A stretch of 64,000 nucleotides of DNA from Lycorma delicatula (GCF_047948215.1 NC_134463.1:99786657-99850656), one strand, 5' to 3'; numbered from the stretch's first letter, positions 47,358-59,621 are shown. A program made the numbers and translations. Notes: generated from the sequence alone by a model not told the origin.

Positions 47358-48386
47358 ATATTATTAAAATGAGTCATATCTTCTACCCAGTTATTGCACC
47401 CTTCTTTTATTTCTCAAGGAAAGGTATGGACATGTGTTATGAATAAATTAACATACCTTCGCTGTCTTTTTGAATATGTCATTTGTCTTTATTTACTAAA
47501 TTTATTGTTAATAATAATTATAATTCTTATTTATATTCGAGTATTTTGTTTTTCATCCTACTTCCCTCTTTAGTAACAAGTTATGTAAATACCGGAAACT
47601 GTTATCGTTTCAAATTTTAATAAAGGAAATGCCATTATAAAAACAATATTTTGTAAATCACTGGTGATATATTTTATTTAAGATAGATAATGGTGTATTT
47701 TAATTTATGTTTTAAATGCACTAAAGTTGATTGCAGTGCTTAAGATTAATTTTATTATTTTTTTTACTAAATTTTCATAATTATCGATTCTGTTTCATTT
47801 TTGTTCGTTTATTTATAATGTATGTTAGTAGCAGCTGTAAAGTGTTAGTGTAATTCACATTTCTCTTGTATTTTACAACTCTAATAATACATTTATTTCT
47901 ATAATGATATTACTACATCATATATTTACCGGATTTCCTTAATTTTATTTAAAAATTTTAACGATACCAATATTATGACAGTAATATATCTAAAATAACT
48001 AATAATATTGGAAAATATTATTACTTTATTGCCTACCATAAAGATAAAAAAAAATATATATATTTTTTAATTTTATTTTAAAATTTTACTCTATAATACG
48101 CAAACTAAAATTGTCATGTTTCATAACCAGAAAAATGATAGCCACATATATTATTCGTTTAGATACGTTTACGTTTGGAAAAAATTAAATATTATTATTG
48201 TTATATATTTAAAAATAATTCGACTAGATTATTTATATTCTCCCCATTGCAATGTATGTAAATGTGTTTCATTTTACCGGGAAAACCCGCGAAAGTTAAT
48301 ACTTATAACCGATAAATGAAATGCTTGATCAAAATTCTGAAAAATATTTCCCCTTAAAATCAGATAAAATAATATGTTAGCTACGT
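47358..48386. other. No gene seen
   Basis: AT-rich spacer. Confidence 0.4.
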
Positions 48387-48400
48387 ATGTATCCTCAACT
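48387..48400. repeat. Left target-site duplication of SINE at 48.5 kb
   Basis: ATGTATCCTCAACT here and ATGTATCCTTAACT at 48547-48560 are 13 of 14 identical. Confidence 0.75.
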
Positions 48401-48546
48401 TTTTTTTAACTCGAACCACAGTTAGGTATTGCTTTAAAAGATGAAATGAACGATAATTTTTGTAGCGTGTGAAAGTGCCATGTCTGACCGGGATTCGAAA
48501 CCGAGACCTCCAGATGAAAGGCCGAGACGCACCATTCGCGTCCGGC
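48401..48546 (-). mobile_element. tRNA-derived SINE family 2 with target duplication
   Basis: On the minus strand the head contains CGAATGGTGCGTCTCGGCC and CGGTTTCGAATCCCGG (B-box region), followed by CAGACATGGCACTTTCACAC and the family-2 end, with its A-tail seen as TTTTTTTT near 48401. The duplication shows that both ends are present. At about 146 bases it is half the length of family 1. Confidence 0.8.
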
Positions 48547-48560
48547 ATGTATCCTTAACT

Positions 48561-49499
48561 ATGTGACCTAACCGGCTATCTGTTGTACTTGTAATGATTT
48601 TGTAAGGAAATAATGCTTATTAAACAAGCATATCTAATTATTTTTAAAATAAATAAAAAATAGCTCTTATCGTACTAAGGTATTCATAATATCTGTATCG
48701 TATATACGTATTATTTTATAAGTTCCCATGTCGACATGAAGTTGATTGACTATGTGGTCTACATTATAACGGATAAAAAAACGGGAATTATTAAAACTGA
48801 TGAAATTGTCCAGATACGTATCAGTATGATAGTTTGAAACCGGAAGAAGATATGAATATAAATGTTGATCTCCCTTTCACGTTTTAGTTTAATGATGCTG
48901 TTTCGAGAAGAACTGATTAACGTATGATGTTTTTAGAACGACGCGTAGAGCGAGTAAGCCGCCTTTCCCATTCTACTAACGGAATAGGTCAGTGATTCCC
49001 AAAGCAGGGCTATCTCCCCCTTGGGTCTGATTGAAGATTCAAAAAGACCCCCTAAACGAACAAGGATATGTCAACTGTACTTAACGTTTACTTATTTTAT
49101 TTTTTTTTACTTTTTTTATAAATTTAATAAATGGTTCAATTTATAATTAGAATATGTCCAGAATTCTAGGTGTCGCTTAATATTTTATCTAACTGAATAC
49201 AGTAACTCACGAAAACGGTAATCGATTAGCCGGCTATCGTTTAAAGATTAATACTATAGTTGTCCTGTAGTAATTAGGAGCATAGGCACTTGTAGAAGTT
49301 ATTACTTAAAACCACCTAAGTGTGAAATTTGAACGAGTCACACCAGCAACACTACAATCTTTTGAACTAATTTTCAAACTAATTAATTTTCAGGCTAAAC
49401 ATTTTTCTACATCCAGATATATAGTTTATCAAAGTTCAATTAAAAAAATCGAATAGCTATCTTAGTTGTTATTACTTATATTAACATATACTGTTATAC
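48561..49499. other. No gene seen; moderately GC-richer 48900-49080
   Basis: No motif or repeat copy is recognised. Confidence 0.35.
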
Positions 49500-50164
49500 G
49501 GGTGATTCCAAATCGCACGGAAATTTCTCGGGCGATGATTTTGTAGCCAAAAATAAGAAAAACGTTTATATAAATATAGGTCAGAAGACGGTTCGTTAGC
49601 GAGTTTCGGCTAGTGAAATATTTAGCCCTGCTTTCTGCTTCCTCTGTGAAATTAAACCGAACTAAAATTCTTAGGGTACAAATCGATGGGTAAATTTAGT
49701 GCTTCCTTATGGGTATTGATCTAAGAAATCGAATAAAAGTGGTCCCAAACATTTATAAAATTTAGATTTTAAGAAAAACGGGGTAAAACACGAAAACGTA
49801 TTGTCTGAAAATATACGTTTTTAGGTTCGGAATAAAATAACTGTCAATTTACGAATAATCAGATACAATTTTCAATCAACTTTGTAGAGAATTTAATTCT
49901 GAGAAAATTATGTAAATAACGTTTATTAAAATTAAAAAAAGGTTAGACAAATTCAACTTTAATTAGAAACAAAACGCACAAATTGGATTGTAAATGTGAT
50001 ACGATTTTAAACAGTACAGTTTACGTACAAATGCTTAAAATTATAAAATTAAATTTGAAAGTCATCCTTTTAAAACATATTAATTTTTTTTTCATAGGTT
50101 GGCAATAACATACGATCAACAATTAAGTTTAGTGTTCAGAAAACGAACAATTTTTAACAGACTT

Positions 50165-50625
50165 CAAAAAAAGAGGTTATCATTTTGACAATTTTTTTTA
50201 ATGTATGTTACGCAATATTTTCGACGTTAGTAAAACGATTTTGATACTTTTTTTTAAATTTAAAGACCATACTTTTGGAATGGTCCCATATAAATTTTAA
50301 CCAAATCCGTTGATAATCTTATGAAAAATAAAAAAAGAACGATTTTTTATGGTGTGTTACGCAATATCTCCGACTTTAGTAAACCGTTTTTTCTAATCGA
50401 AAGAGTATACTTTCGGAATGGTCCCATATTAAGTTTAACCAAATCCGATGACAGTCTTGGGGAAAAGACAAAAAAAACGATTTTTTAATGTACATTACGC
50501 AATATCACCAACGCTTGTAAACCGATTTTGATATTTTTTTTTTAATCGAAAGAGTATACTTTCAGAATGGTCTAATATAAATTTTAATTAAATCCGATTA
50601 AAAGCTTAGTAAAAATACCAAAAAT
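50165..50625. repeat. Three degenerate tandem units of about 138-149 bp
   Basis: Each unit carries an AACGATTTTTTA-type lead, TTACGCAATAT (at 50208, 50357 and 50495), a GTAAAACGATTTT-like block, an ACTTTCGGAATGGTC-like block, and ATAAATTTTAACCAAATCCG with variants. Spacing between units is 149 and 138 bases. They lie in the left arm of the TIR element. Confidence 0.8.
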
Positions 50626-50787
50626 ATTAACGGCTTGAAATCCTTAGCCGCTGATCGCTCGCACAGTACAAAAGAAAGAGGCTTTATAAAATAATTTATA
50701 AAAAGTAAAAATAAAAACCGACTTCAGCAAATAATAGTACTAAAAAGTTAAAATATTTATATTTTTATTTAATAACTAAAGTAAAAG

Positions 50788-52103
50788 TAGGGTGTCCCAT
50801 ATAAAACGCAACCTTATATTGGTAGGTATTGAAATAATAAAAAGGCATGTGTAAATGTAAATGTAATTTTTATTATTACCATCCATTACCTTACATTTAG
50901 AGTAAATGTTGAAAGTGAATCTTCTTGAATACAAGCTTCAATTCTTTTTACAGCGTTTCTTGCAACTTTTTTCAAAGTTTGTGGCTAGATATTTAATACA
51001 GCTTGTTCATATTGACTTTCAATCGTTCAAGTGTTCGTGGTTTGTTGCTGTAGGCTTTTTCTTTGAGGTACCCCGTAGAAAAAAATCCGCCGCAGTCAAA
51101 TCTGGAGATCTTGGTGGCCACAAGCCTCGACCGATAACACGATTACCAAAGAATTCCTCGACGAAATCAGAAGTTGAACCTGCGTAGTGCGATGTCGCAC
51201 CGTCATGTTGTAGCCAGTAGTGTCTGTCTTCCTCTTCCAAGAGTGCGATGAATTGAAATAAAATATCCTGATATCGTTCTACATAAATGGTGTACTCGAA
51301 AAAAATAGGACCGATTATTTTCTTCCACGATATCGCGCACCACACGCCCAACTTCTGCGGGTGTAATTGTTTTTCGTGATAAACGTGGGGATTTTCAGCG
51401 CTCCAAATTCTACTGTTTTGGCTATTTACGTAGCCATCCAAATGAAACCGTGCTTCATCAAAAAATAACGAATCCATAACATTAATTCCCTCGCGCAGAA
51501 ATCGACGGAACCGTTGACAATATTGTAGCCGTTTTTCTTTGTCGGGCTCAAGAAGTTGATGAACCGTTTGAATGCGATAAGGTCGTAATTGTAATGTTTG
51601 GTTGCCCGATGAACAGTTGATTTAGACAAATTAATTTCAGCAGACAAACGTCTGATCGATTTATTTGGCGAGGCGAGTAATCGGTCTTTGATTTCAGTGA
51701 CTGTATCTGTATTCAACACTGACGCAGATCTTTTGTGTTCCTTGTTATTAACAGAACCGGTCTCTCTAAATTTTGCAACTAACCTTAATACTGATGTTTT
51801 GTTAGGAGCTGGTTTATCTGGGTACTTATGGCGAAACAGATCTTGTACTGCAACCGCTGATTTCGTACTGAAGTGCGACTCGACAATGAAAACACGTTCA
51901 TTTAGCGAAAACACCATCTTGTCTTTAGCAATACACTGAACGTTATGATTGCATTGTTGTTACTATCGGTAGTGTTCTACTGCGTCGCCGCGATGTTCAG
52001 ATGTTGGACGAGTCCATTTCAGTAACGAGTAAGGGAGTAAACTTGACTTTTGAAATTTCATGGATAAGTGATTGATAGGTTGCGTTTTATATGGGACACC
52101 CTA
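50788..52103. mobile_element. mariner-type transposon, complete ends with TA duplication
   Basis: The left end GGGTGTCCCATATAAAACGC (then AACCT) is exactly inverted at the right end (AGGTTGCGTTTTATATGGGA, then CACCC), giving TIRs of about 25 bases. TA flanks both sides (50788-50789 and 52102-52103). The length without TA is 1312 bases, normal for mariner. The transposase lies on the minus strand. Matching TIRs suggest a recent insertion, while the transposase has been broken by small deletions. Confidence 0.95.
50886..51917 (-). pseudogene. mariner-type transposase, broken by three one-base shifts and a stop
   Basis: The start (MVFSLNERVFIVESHFSTKS) is followed by a helix-turn-helix region: VLRLVAKFRETGSV, then SIRRLSAEINLSKSTVHRAT. 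Near 51594 the frame shifts and continues PYRIQTVHQLLEPDKEKRLQ to FFDEARFHLDGYVNSQN (first catalytic Asp), LQHDGATSHY (second) and WPPRSPDLTAADFFL (third). A second shift near 51071 leads to KEKAYSNKPRTLER. A third near 51018 leads to QYEQAVLNI, a TAG at 50985-50987 and TLKKVARNAVKRIEACIQED. Summed over frames the length is about 344 residues, the family norm. There are 38 residues between the second Asp and the Asp of AADFF, unlike the 34 of classical mariner. It is closer to the longer-spacing groups (DD37D, DD41D), but I cannot fix the group. Confidence 0.9.
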
Positions 52104-52677
52104 TAATTACTTTTGAATTCGGTGCTAGCCAACACAAGTTACGTAAAGTTAATACCTCAACCGATCGCTAGGTGGCTAAACGGGATTCCCACATGTAAAA
52201 TGGGATCTCAAGGGTATATAAGAGAGAGCATCTCACGATCATACGTCATCTTGAGTTCGCCAAGACATATATATTCTTGGTGATAATATAAAAACCTAAG
52301 CATTTATAAAGTATTGTTACAATTTTATCATATTTTATTGTTGTATTATATTTTTGTAAATCACATTTTATTGTAGTAAAACTTCTATTACCAATTTTGC
52401 ATTGTTTGAAGTAGGATTTCTATTATATAGATAATAGGTTCTTTTTTCTTTAACTTGTGTTTGACTAGCAACGACTTCAAAAATATTTACTAATTGTAAA
52501 TAATTTTACTTCAGTTAAATAAAAGTATAGTTATTTGTAATAATTTAGTACTAATATTTTTTGAAGTCGAATTTTTTTTTTAATTATCTTCTGACCTATT
52601 TTTATTATGAACTTTTTTCCTTATTTTTTGCTATAGGGTCTTCTCCCGAGAGATTGCCGTGCAATTTGGGATCGCTC

Positions 52678-55311
52678 TATATATAATTCATTACTCCTTA
52701 ATTCCAGCTATTACACCGTTACATACCTATTTGATTCTTTTAGAGAATTTTATATTTTTTTGTTTTATTATAAAAATAAAATATATTTGATTAAAAGTAA
52801 TTTCCTTTTTATTGAAAAATTGATGTAATAAAATTATAAATTAAATTTAGAAAAAAGGTTATCTAAAAAAAGGTTTGCTATTATTAGACAAGACGATAAA
52901 GCGGTTATTTTAGAGATATTTGCTCTTTGGAGTAGTTAGTCTGAAATTGACCAAACCTTTCTGGTGTAACACAATTTCTACTATTCTTTGTATTACCTGC
53001 TCTGAAAAAGACAAATTTTTATATAATTCCTTAATTGTTTACTATTAAAATCAGTATTAAGAACTAGTCAGTATAAAAATTTGACCTTTTTTACGGGTCT
53101 CGGTCTCATGAATTTGTAAAATAATATATCTTCTCAGAAAAAGCATTTAATAATCAAAATCTCCTTAAACTTCATTAATTCAAAAATAAGTCTATCCCGG
53201 TTACGTTAGTCTCATTTAAAAATATTTAGATAATTCCAAAAATTTATTCATTAGTTTTACCTAGTTTCTTGTTTTGATCGAAATGAGACTTTAATATTAT
53301 ATTACTCTTTATTTTTTTTGTTCAACGGTCTTGATTTTGATGTTTACTTATAGAAATACAAACATAAGACCGTACATTATTTTGGTTATTCAGACTTTAA
53401 GATTTTAAGAGAGAATGTCGGTTAACTGTCATTTTGAGATCATGGAGTCAAAATCTTCGATGTTTAAATATGTTAAAAAAAAGTAAATATTTGAAAAGGG
53501 TGTCCTGATCATTGCAAGAATTTATTTATTTTTTTACTTTAATATGATCAACAGATATGAGTAGTACTTAAAAAATAATATTTCTTTGTAACGTGTGACG
53601 ATATTTTATATTTTTATTAAAATATTCAGATTTTCCATTATACGTTCCGAGACGTATTCCCCGAACTTCAAGTATTGATTCAGGATACCAAAATGAACAA
53701 AATAGTTCATATCGACCTGTTTAAGTTCATAACTCTTATTTTGCTTTGTTTTCCTTCTGGAGGCCATTTTGTGAATTTAAACAAAAATCTATTTCTCAGG
53801 AACGGGTAAACCCGCTTTAATTACATTCGGAAAATCTAAGACTAGTGCCTTATACTACAAAATAATTTTTTCTTTTAACTTTCAAAATTGCGGTCATCTT
53901 AATTTTTTAATCTTCAGTGTCTGTAATTATTTGTCTGATAAAATTTTTACTTATTACAAAATTTTTTAGATATTTTATTTTGAACAAAATGACACACCAT
54001 TTGTAAGAATCCGTTTACAAAAAATCAAGTTATTGCAGACAATTAACTCGGCAGTACGCTTGCGCACCGTAATGCAAGATGATAATTTTTGCATGTTTCT
54101 TTATTTTGTTTAACTGGAGAATAAGCTTCCTGGGACACACTTCTTTTATTGTTTGAGTGGTTCAGATAATGTTCATCTATCAGACCTCCTTTATCTTCTT
54201 AATATAACCGTTCGTTCCTTACACACTCTTTACTAGTCGAAGTTGAATATCATAAAATAATTACCTATAATAAATAATAAATTGTTCATACATATTTGGA
54301 AGATTAGTAACGTATTCACCGATGTAAGACGTGCATGTAGATATAACAAACGTACATCAAATTATGACAGTCATTTAATTTTATCCTCTATCATTACAGG
54401 ACATACTTGAATGAATACTACTGCTGTATTATGCAACATCTGTACGTTAAATATTCTGTGGTCCCCTAACCGCAATGATATCAAATGGATATTTCAAGCT
54501 GTCATCTCTGATTAATATTACAAAATTCCTGATGGCTTGTTTACATACCTTTCGACAAACAATGCTATGGAAACTACCGTATGTAATTTACTTACAATCT
54601 CTTGTTATTATGTTGCTATCAATCACAATTAAAATTATCGTTTTATTATAGTTTAATTACCGCACGTTTCCCTATTATTAGTGTCGTTATTAAATATCTT
54701 TCGTAACTTTTAAAAAATTATACGTAAATTATAATGAATTATATATAAAAATTTACAACTAATAAGTTACGGGAAAAATATTACGATTATTAAAAATTAA
54801 TAACCCGTTTGGTTTTTTACTTTCGATCTTTACACGTTTTCCTAAAGCGATAACATTTTGTCGGTCCGTAAAAAATTCTACGTAAAAATTATGTGTGCTT
54901 CTGTTTATTTTATTTGGCGGTTAGAATACATATAAAAAGTGTGCGTATATTTTTAAACATTTTTTACTAAATTATACGAGTTTATCATTAGGCCTATATC
55001 GCAGAAACAATTAAATATATAATGATAGTATAATCGTAAAATTTGATCTGAAAGAAGGGGATTGACCTTTATAAAAATTTTACTTTTCCCTATTAGCATA
55101 TAAAAAATAATATAAGGAATATTTTTAAAGTATATTTTATTTTGCGGAAAACGTATTTTATGGTTAAATTTAAGTTTATTATAAGTTTTTAGTTTCCTTT
55201 TTTCATCACATTATTTGATATGCATAAAAATATGTAGCGGTTAAATAATTTGGTTTTAACAAATTCCAAAAAATTTTCAACACTTATTAAAGTGGTAGGA
55301 TCATCATAATC
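52678..55311. other. No gene seen
   Basis: AT-rich and stop-dense. A less AT-rich patch at 53640-53830 has no recognisable motif. Confidence 0.4.
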
Positions 55312-55781
55312 ATATATATAAAGCTGAAAGTTTATTTGTTTGTCCGCCTGTCTGTTTGTACAGTACGTTCTCACATCACGCGAGAACCAACCGATCTATT
55401 TATTTTAATTTGTCGGATACATTTGTGTTATCCCAGGGAAGGTTTTAGACCAAGGCGATAGACCGACACCCTAGCCCCCCTTAGGTGGAGTTGTCAATTA
55501 AAGGTATGCATTAAAGAAAAGAAATTGAAAATTAAATTAATTTCTATCATCACATCGCAACAGAAACAAGTTGCGAAGTTTCCACCTCAAAGGTGTGTGT
55601 ACTTTAGTTACCACAGTTATTACTATTCTGTCTTTTGTAATTAAGTTTCTTTTTCAAGTTTCTATAAACCCTGAATTATTTGTTATTCATCAGTATTATT
55701 CTCATAACCATGAGAATAACGAACACTTAAGCGGGCCTGGCAATACGGAATGGCGAGCAAAGCGAGTTCTACAGGGTCTAG
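55312..55781 (+). mobile_element. Helitron-like non-autonomous element, copy 2
   Basis: It starts ATATATATAAAGCTGAAAGT and shares with 28562-29129 the blocks CGAGAACCAACCGA, TTATCCCAGGGAAGGTTTTA, GGAGTTGTCAATTAA, CGCAACAGAAACAAG and AACCATGAG. It ends ATGGCGAGCAAAGCGAG, then CAGGGTCTAG. Insect Helitron-type elements often start with AAAGCTGAAAGTTTGT-like sequence and end with a CTAG after a GC hairpin. It is shorter and less GC-rich at the end than copy 1. Confidence 0.55.
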
Positions 55782-55952
55782 GACGAGGACACTTGGCTTG
55801 TACAAGTAATAAAAATAGAAATTCTTACTGTTTTAATTTATCAACTTAGAGTTTTGAACGATTTTAAAATAGTTTTATTTAAATTTTATAAAATATTTTA
55901 TAGATTAAGTTTTATCCTGGTCAAAGTGAGAGTTAGCCTTTCTAACACCAGA

Positions 55953-56115
55953 AGGGGGCCGGCCTCCGTGGCGCGAGTGGTAGCGTCTCGGCCTTTCATC
56001 CGTGGGTCCCGGGTTCGAATCCCGGTCAGGCATGGCAATTTCATACGCTACAAAAAATTTTCATTTATCTCATCCTCTGAAGCAATACTTAATGATGGTC
56101 TCGGAGGTTGAAATA
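55953..56115 (+). mobile_element. tRNA-derived SINE family 2, best-preserved head
   Basis: The head has an A box in GTGGCGCGAGTGGTAGCG and a B box in GTCCCGGGTTCGAATCCCGG, spaced as in a tRNA. It is followed by CAGGCATGGCAATTTCATAC, CTCATCCTCTGAAGCAATAC and GTCTCGGAGGTTG. I prefer a SINE over a tRNA gene because the same body follows the head in other copies and a complete acceptor stem is not formed. No clear target duplication is visible. Confidence 0.8.
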
Positions 56116-58890
56116 AATTACCTTTTTTTGTCCTTTTATCAGTAAATCACAAGAAATACTCTTCCACTATAGGGTCTATGTTTTAAAAAGAGGAAAAGAT
56201 TTCGTTAGAATGTTATTTATATTTTTGTTTACTCTTACTTTACTTCTTATTCATTATTGAGTTTTATTAAAATTCGTTATCAGTGTATAACAAATAAAAA
56301 CATTATATTTTACCAACATTTCCATGGAAACGATGTAAAAAAGAAATTTTTCATTATTAAAAAATTATATTTTCTTAAATTTAATATTACAAATTTTTTT
56401 AAAACTATTCACTGTAATTTTTAATTCACGAAATGTTTATTTAAACTGCCTTGGTTATTTAAACTGCAATAGAAATTTCCAGAAAAGCTAAGCCCCATCC
56501 AAATTCAATATTTCTCGAGAATATTTTGAAATTTTATACTTTTTAAAATTTGTAATATAACTTTTTTCGATGAGTAAGAATAACTATAAAGAACTGAGCC
56601 CTTTAGTGCTATTATGTTAAAACAATTGTTTCCGATCGGGTTAAAATAGTTAATACATTTTTCTGAATGTTAAAATTGGTTAACCGATCTTGTAAGATTC
56701 TTTACAAACGGAAGAAGAAAATGAGAACGATATTTAACGAACGGTATTTGGTTCAGTTTTGGTTAGGCTGCAAATAAATATTAAAAAAATTGTATAGTGA
56801 AAAATTTACCAACAGGCCTTAAGATTTATAAATATGTAACTTTTCGATCCCTTTTGCTACGTTCTTTGTTCTAAATATAAGTATTTATAGGCTTAAGTGT
56901 TTGTTTCATCCTTCAATTGTCTGGTAAAAAAATTTCGGTCCGAATAATAGTGAAGTACCCGAATAAAGAAAAAAAATTCGTATTTCTTTTTTTTAATGTC
57001 TCATTTAATTTTAAGAGTCGTTTTATAATTTACAAAATGGTTTTTACATAAATAAATGACTTCATAGTAACAGTAAAAATTAAGGATTTTATTTATTCTT
57101 CACTTTTACTATATAATTTTATTTGTTTATTGAAATTTTGTTTCAAATAAGTAAAAAAATGCGCAAATCTTTTACTGTTATTTTAATCCAAATTTACTAT
57201 AATGTGAAATATTTTCAAAAAAAATTCCTTAAAGTATAATATTTTTTCTTTTTCTACATTTTTTCTTGGTCCAATTGATTCATTTCTGAATCAACGGATA
57301 CTGGTCACTTTTTCAAGTGATGGTTATTTTAGTTCAGAGTAGTTAATTTTAAAAATAAAAAAAGTATAAATATAATTTTTATTATGAAGCTACAACCTCA
57401 TCGATAAGACATTTATATTTAGCTTGTATAATTAAGCGTTTATTTTCTATTTATTATAATAATGGTTATTATTTTATTCTATATTTCGCTGTATAAAGTG
57501 TCTATGGATGAATGAAGCTCACACTTCCTTCTTTCTAATCGTCTGCTAAATATTTTTGTTTCTGTTAATGTTGTTAATTTATCTTAAACATATGCATGCA
57601 TTTTAAGCAGCTTGGAAGAATATTTATGTATAACATATGCTGTTATAAAAGGAAATATATATATATATATATATATATGTAACGGACGGTTGTGACATTC
57701 AGTAAGTGGCGATGCGCTGGTAAAAACATGCTGACCCGGCCGGGAAGTCAAGGTTTTGTTAACGGTGTCGCGTTTTTGTGTTCCTCGGCATACAGTTTTA
57801 TTTATTGCTTGTTTTTATCCGAAAGAGAAAACTGTCCGCAATGAATTTCGTTATTCACGTTCACTGTAGTTTAAACGTTAACTTAAATACTAATATCTGT
57901 ATCGTTTTATTTTGTAGTAACTCATAAAATTTACAGTGCGGGTCTGCATATGTTTTTAGTTTCCCCGATTTTTATATAATTTTAAAAATCGTATGCAGTA
58001 TTTATTTTATGATATATTATTAAAATTAACTGCGACAGGAATTTACTAGCAAAATTGGGGACCCCCGTAAATATTCTAAAATATATTTTTTACGTAAGCT
58101 TTTTTAAATTTTTACTTTCCTTTATACGATTAAAATTTATTTCCAAAGAATAATCAATCATTAAATCACATATTTATTCATAAATATTGAATAATAATTT
58201 TAACTTTTCATATACTATATATTATAACAGGGTTTCTTCTTTTTATCCAAAAGCCTATATTTTCTAATTAAAATCAGACTTTACTATTGCAAACGTTTTA
58301 AAAACTGATCTCTCACCTGAAAAAAGAATGGGACAATTTTGGCTCTGCATATGAATTTTGAAATACAAAATGGGCTGTTTTTTTGATATTTCGGATCAAT
58401 AATTTTGCCGTAACCTATAAACAATAAGGAATATACATGTTTTTTTTTTTTTGGTGTGATACAAAAAGGAACTTCCCAACTTTAAAAGCACATAAAAATT
58501 TATTGAGATAAATTAGCAGAGTTGGTTGAGGTCTCATTTTAAATAGAAACATTAAGTTTGTCACCGAACATCCACTTTGGTTTATTATGGCTTCCATTTG
58601 TAATGCGACATACATCACACCTGAAGTCGAGTAAAAGTCGACTTTAGTCTGGATTGAAATCGACTTGCTGACTATAGCCAGGGTGTCAGGCCTTTGCAGC
58701 TGCTGTGTTATTTCGAAGTTTTAGTTAAACAAGATCAACCGACAAAGGTACATAAATCCGATTTTTAATGAAAACCCATAAGAAAAGCTTTAGTTGGGTC
58801 AAAAGGATTAATTTAATTTAAGAGACATAGTTCACACATAAATTACAGATACATAGTTATCTCTGATGATGCAAAAACTTCGGAGGATTG
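56116..58890. other. No gene seen; (TA)n at 57655-57678 followed by a GC-richer 57680-57860
   Basis: Mostly AT-rich. The (TA)n run leads into CGGACGGTTGTGACATTCAG and a GC-richer patch of about 180 bases without a long frame. 58620-58760 is also less AT-rich. None has a recognisable motif. Confidence 0.35.
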
Positions 58891-58896
58891 CTCGAA

Positions 58897-58974
58897 ACGA
58901 TTACGGGCTGTCGGGCCCGTAATCGTCATTTGTACATGGTGTACACCAAATTGTGGTACACCAAATGGTGTACC
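58897..58974. repeat. Cluster of perfect palindromes
   Basis: ACGATTACGGG (58897-58907) pairs with CCCGTAATCGT (58916-58926) across an 8-base loop. GGTACACC (58955-58962) pairs with GGTGTACC (58967-58974) across AAAT, and TGGTGTACACCA lies between. They sit directly left of the R1-like fragment. Confidence 0.8.
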
Positions 58975-59024
58975 TGAAGAGGTCTTCGAAAGTATGACCT
59001 CATGCTGCATCCGTTTGGGCGCAT

Positions 59025-59621
59025 AGGTTGGAGCACTTATTCAAAATTTAAGGAGTGCCCAGCATAGAGCCTTAATCGTATGCACTGGTGTGTTTAAAGC
59101 AACCTCCTACTAGGCTACCACCGTGTTGGGAAAGGCTCTCCCAATCGATTTAGTGGTGAAAGTTCGGGCAGCCATGTGGAAATTGCGAAGAGGTAGGGAG
59201 GCCGAGTTATTTGGGATGCGGTTTCGAGCCGGGTCTGTACCGGAGCGGGTCGGGTGATCGCAATGGACCGGTTCTAAATTTCGAACAGTTGCCATCTCTC
59301 GCTCGCGATGGAAGTATACCAGCAAGAATGGCACGCCACGATTAAGGGAAGGTCCTTGTGTTCTCCAACCACGCTAATTTGAACCAGGTTCCGCCTGGCA
59401 GCTGGTAAGCTGTGCGTCTGCGGGGAGGTCCAGTCGAAAGAACACATGATGTTCGACTGCCCAGCTCTTGGAGGGGGGCCAGAACTCAAGCCACCCTGGA
59501 ACTTATAGGTCAAGGGGAAAATTGGGCACTCATAAGCGACGAGTCAATGTGGCGAGATTTGCATTGTCGGTCCGTGTGGGCGTTCCTTGTTGCCGTTGCT
59601 TTAATAAACCGGTATCAGTAG
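59025..59621 (+). pseudogene. R1-like LINE ORF2 C-terminus
   Basis: The first frame reads LIQNLRSAQHRALIVCTGVF, then VLGKALPIDLVVKVRAAMWK and LRRGREAELFGMR, interrupted by one TAG. This is the post-RT region of R1-clade elements, where Q-R/H-R-A-L-I and a P-I/L-D-L motif recur. After shifts come EWHATIKGRSL and RLAAGKLCVCGEVQSKEHMM, then FDCPAL, a C-x-C ... H ... C zinc knuckle expected near the C-terminus. A shift at the G-run near 59475 leads to QATLELIGQGENWALISDES and MWRDLHC, with a stop at 59619-59621. The region is clearly GC-richer than its surroundings, as R1-type elements often are. RT and endonuclease are missing. Confidence 0.75.

Larger units (their letters stand above)
49500..52677. 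mobile_element. Large element with ~90-bp terminal inverted repeats, interrupted by a mariner
   Basis: The left end GGGTGATTCCAAATCGCACG, continuing through AAATTTCTCGGGCGATGATT to AAATATAGGTCAGAAG (49500-49588), is inverted at 52587-52677, where the minus strand reads GAGCGATCCCAAATTGCACG ... CTCTCGGGAGAAG ... AAAATAGGTCAGAAG. TATA lies at both outer flanks and may be the target duplication. Inside are three tandem units (50165-50625), a complete mariner (50790-52101) and a moderately GC-rich block (52130-52280). Without the mariner the element would be about 1.86 kb. It has no open frame longer than about 60 codons, so it is non-autonomous or decayed. The superfamily is not identified. Confidence 0.7.

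Noticed and set aside
51688..51939. An 83-codon plus-strand frame
   Set aside because: It is the opposite-strand shadow of the mariner transposase.
55960..56035. A tRNA gene, from clear A and B boxes
   Set aside because: The head runs into a SINE body found at other loci, and a complete acceptor stem does not form.
55854..56111. An 85-codon frame
   Set aside because: It lies mostly within the family-2 SINE, so it is non-coding Pol III-type sequence.
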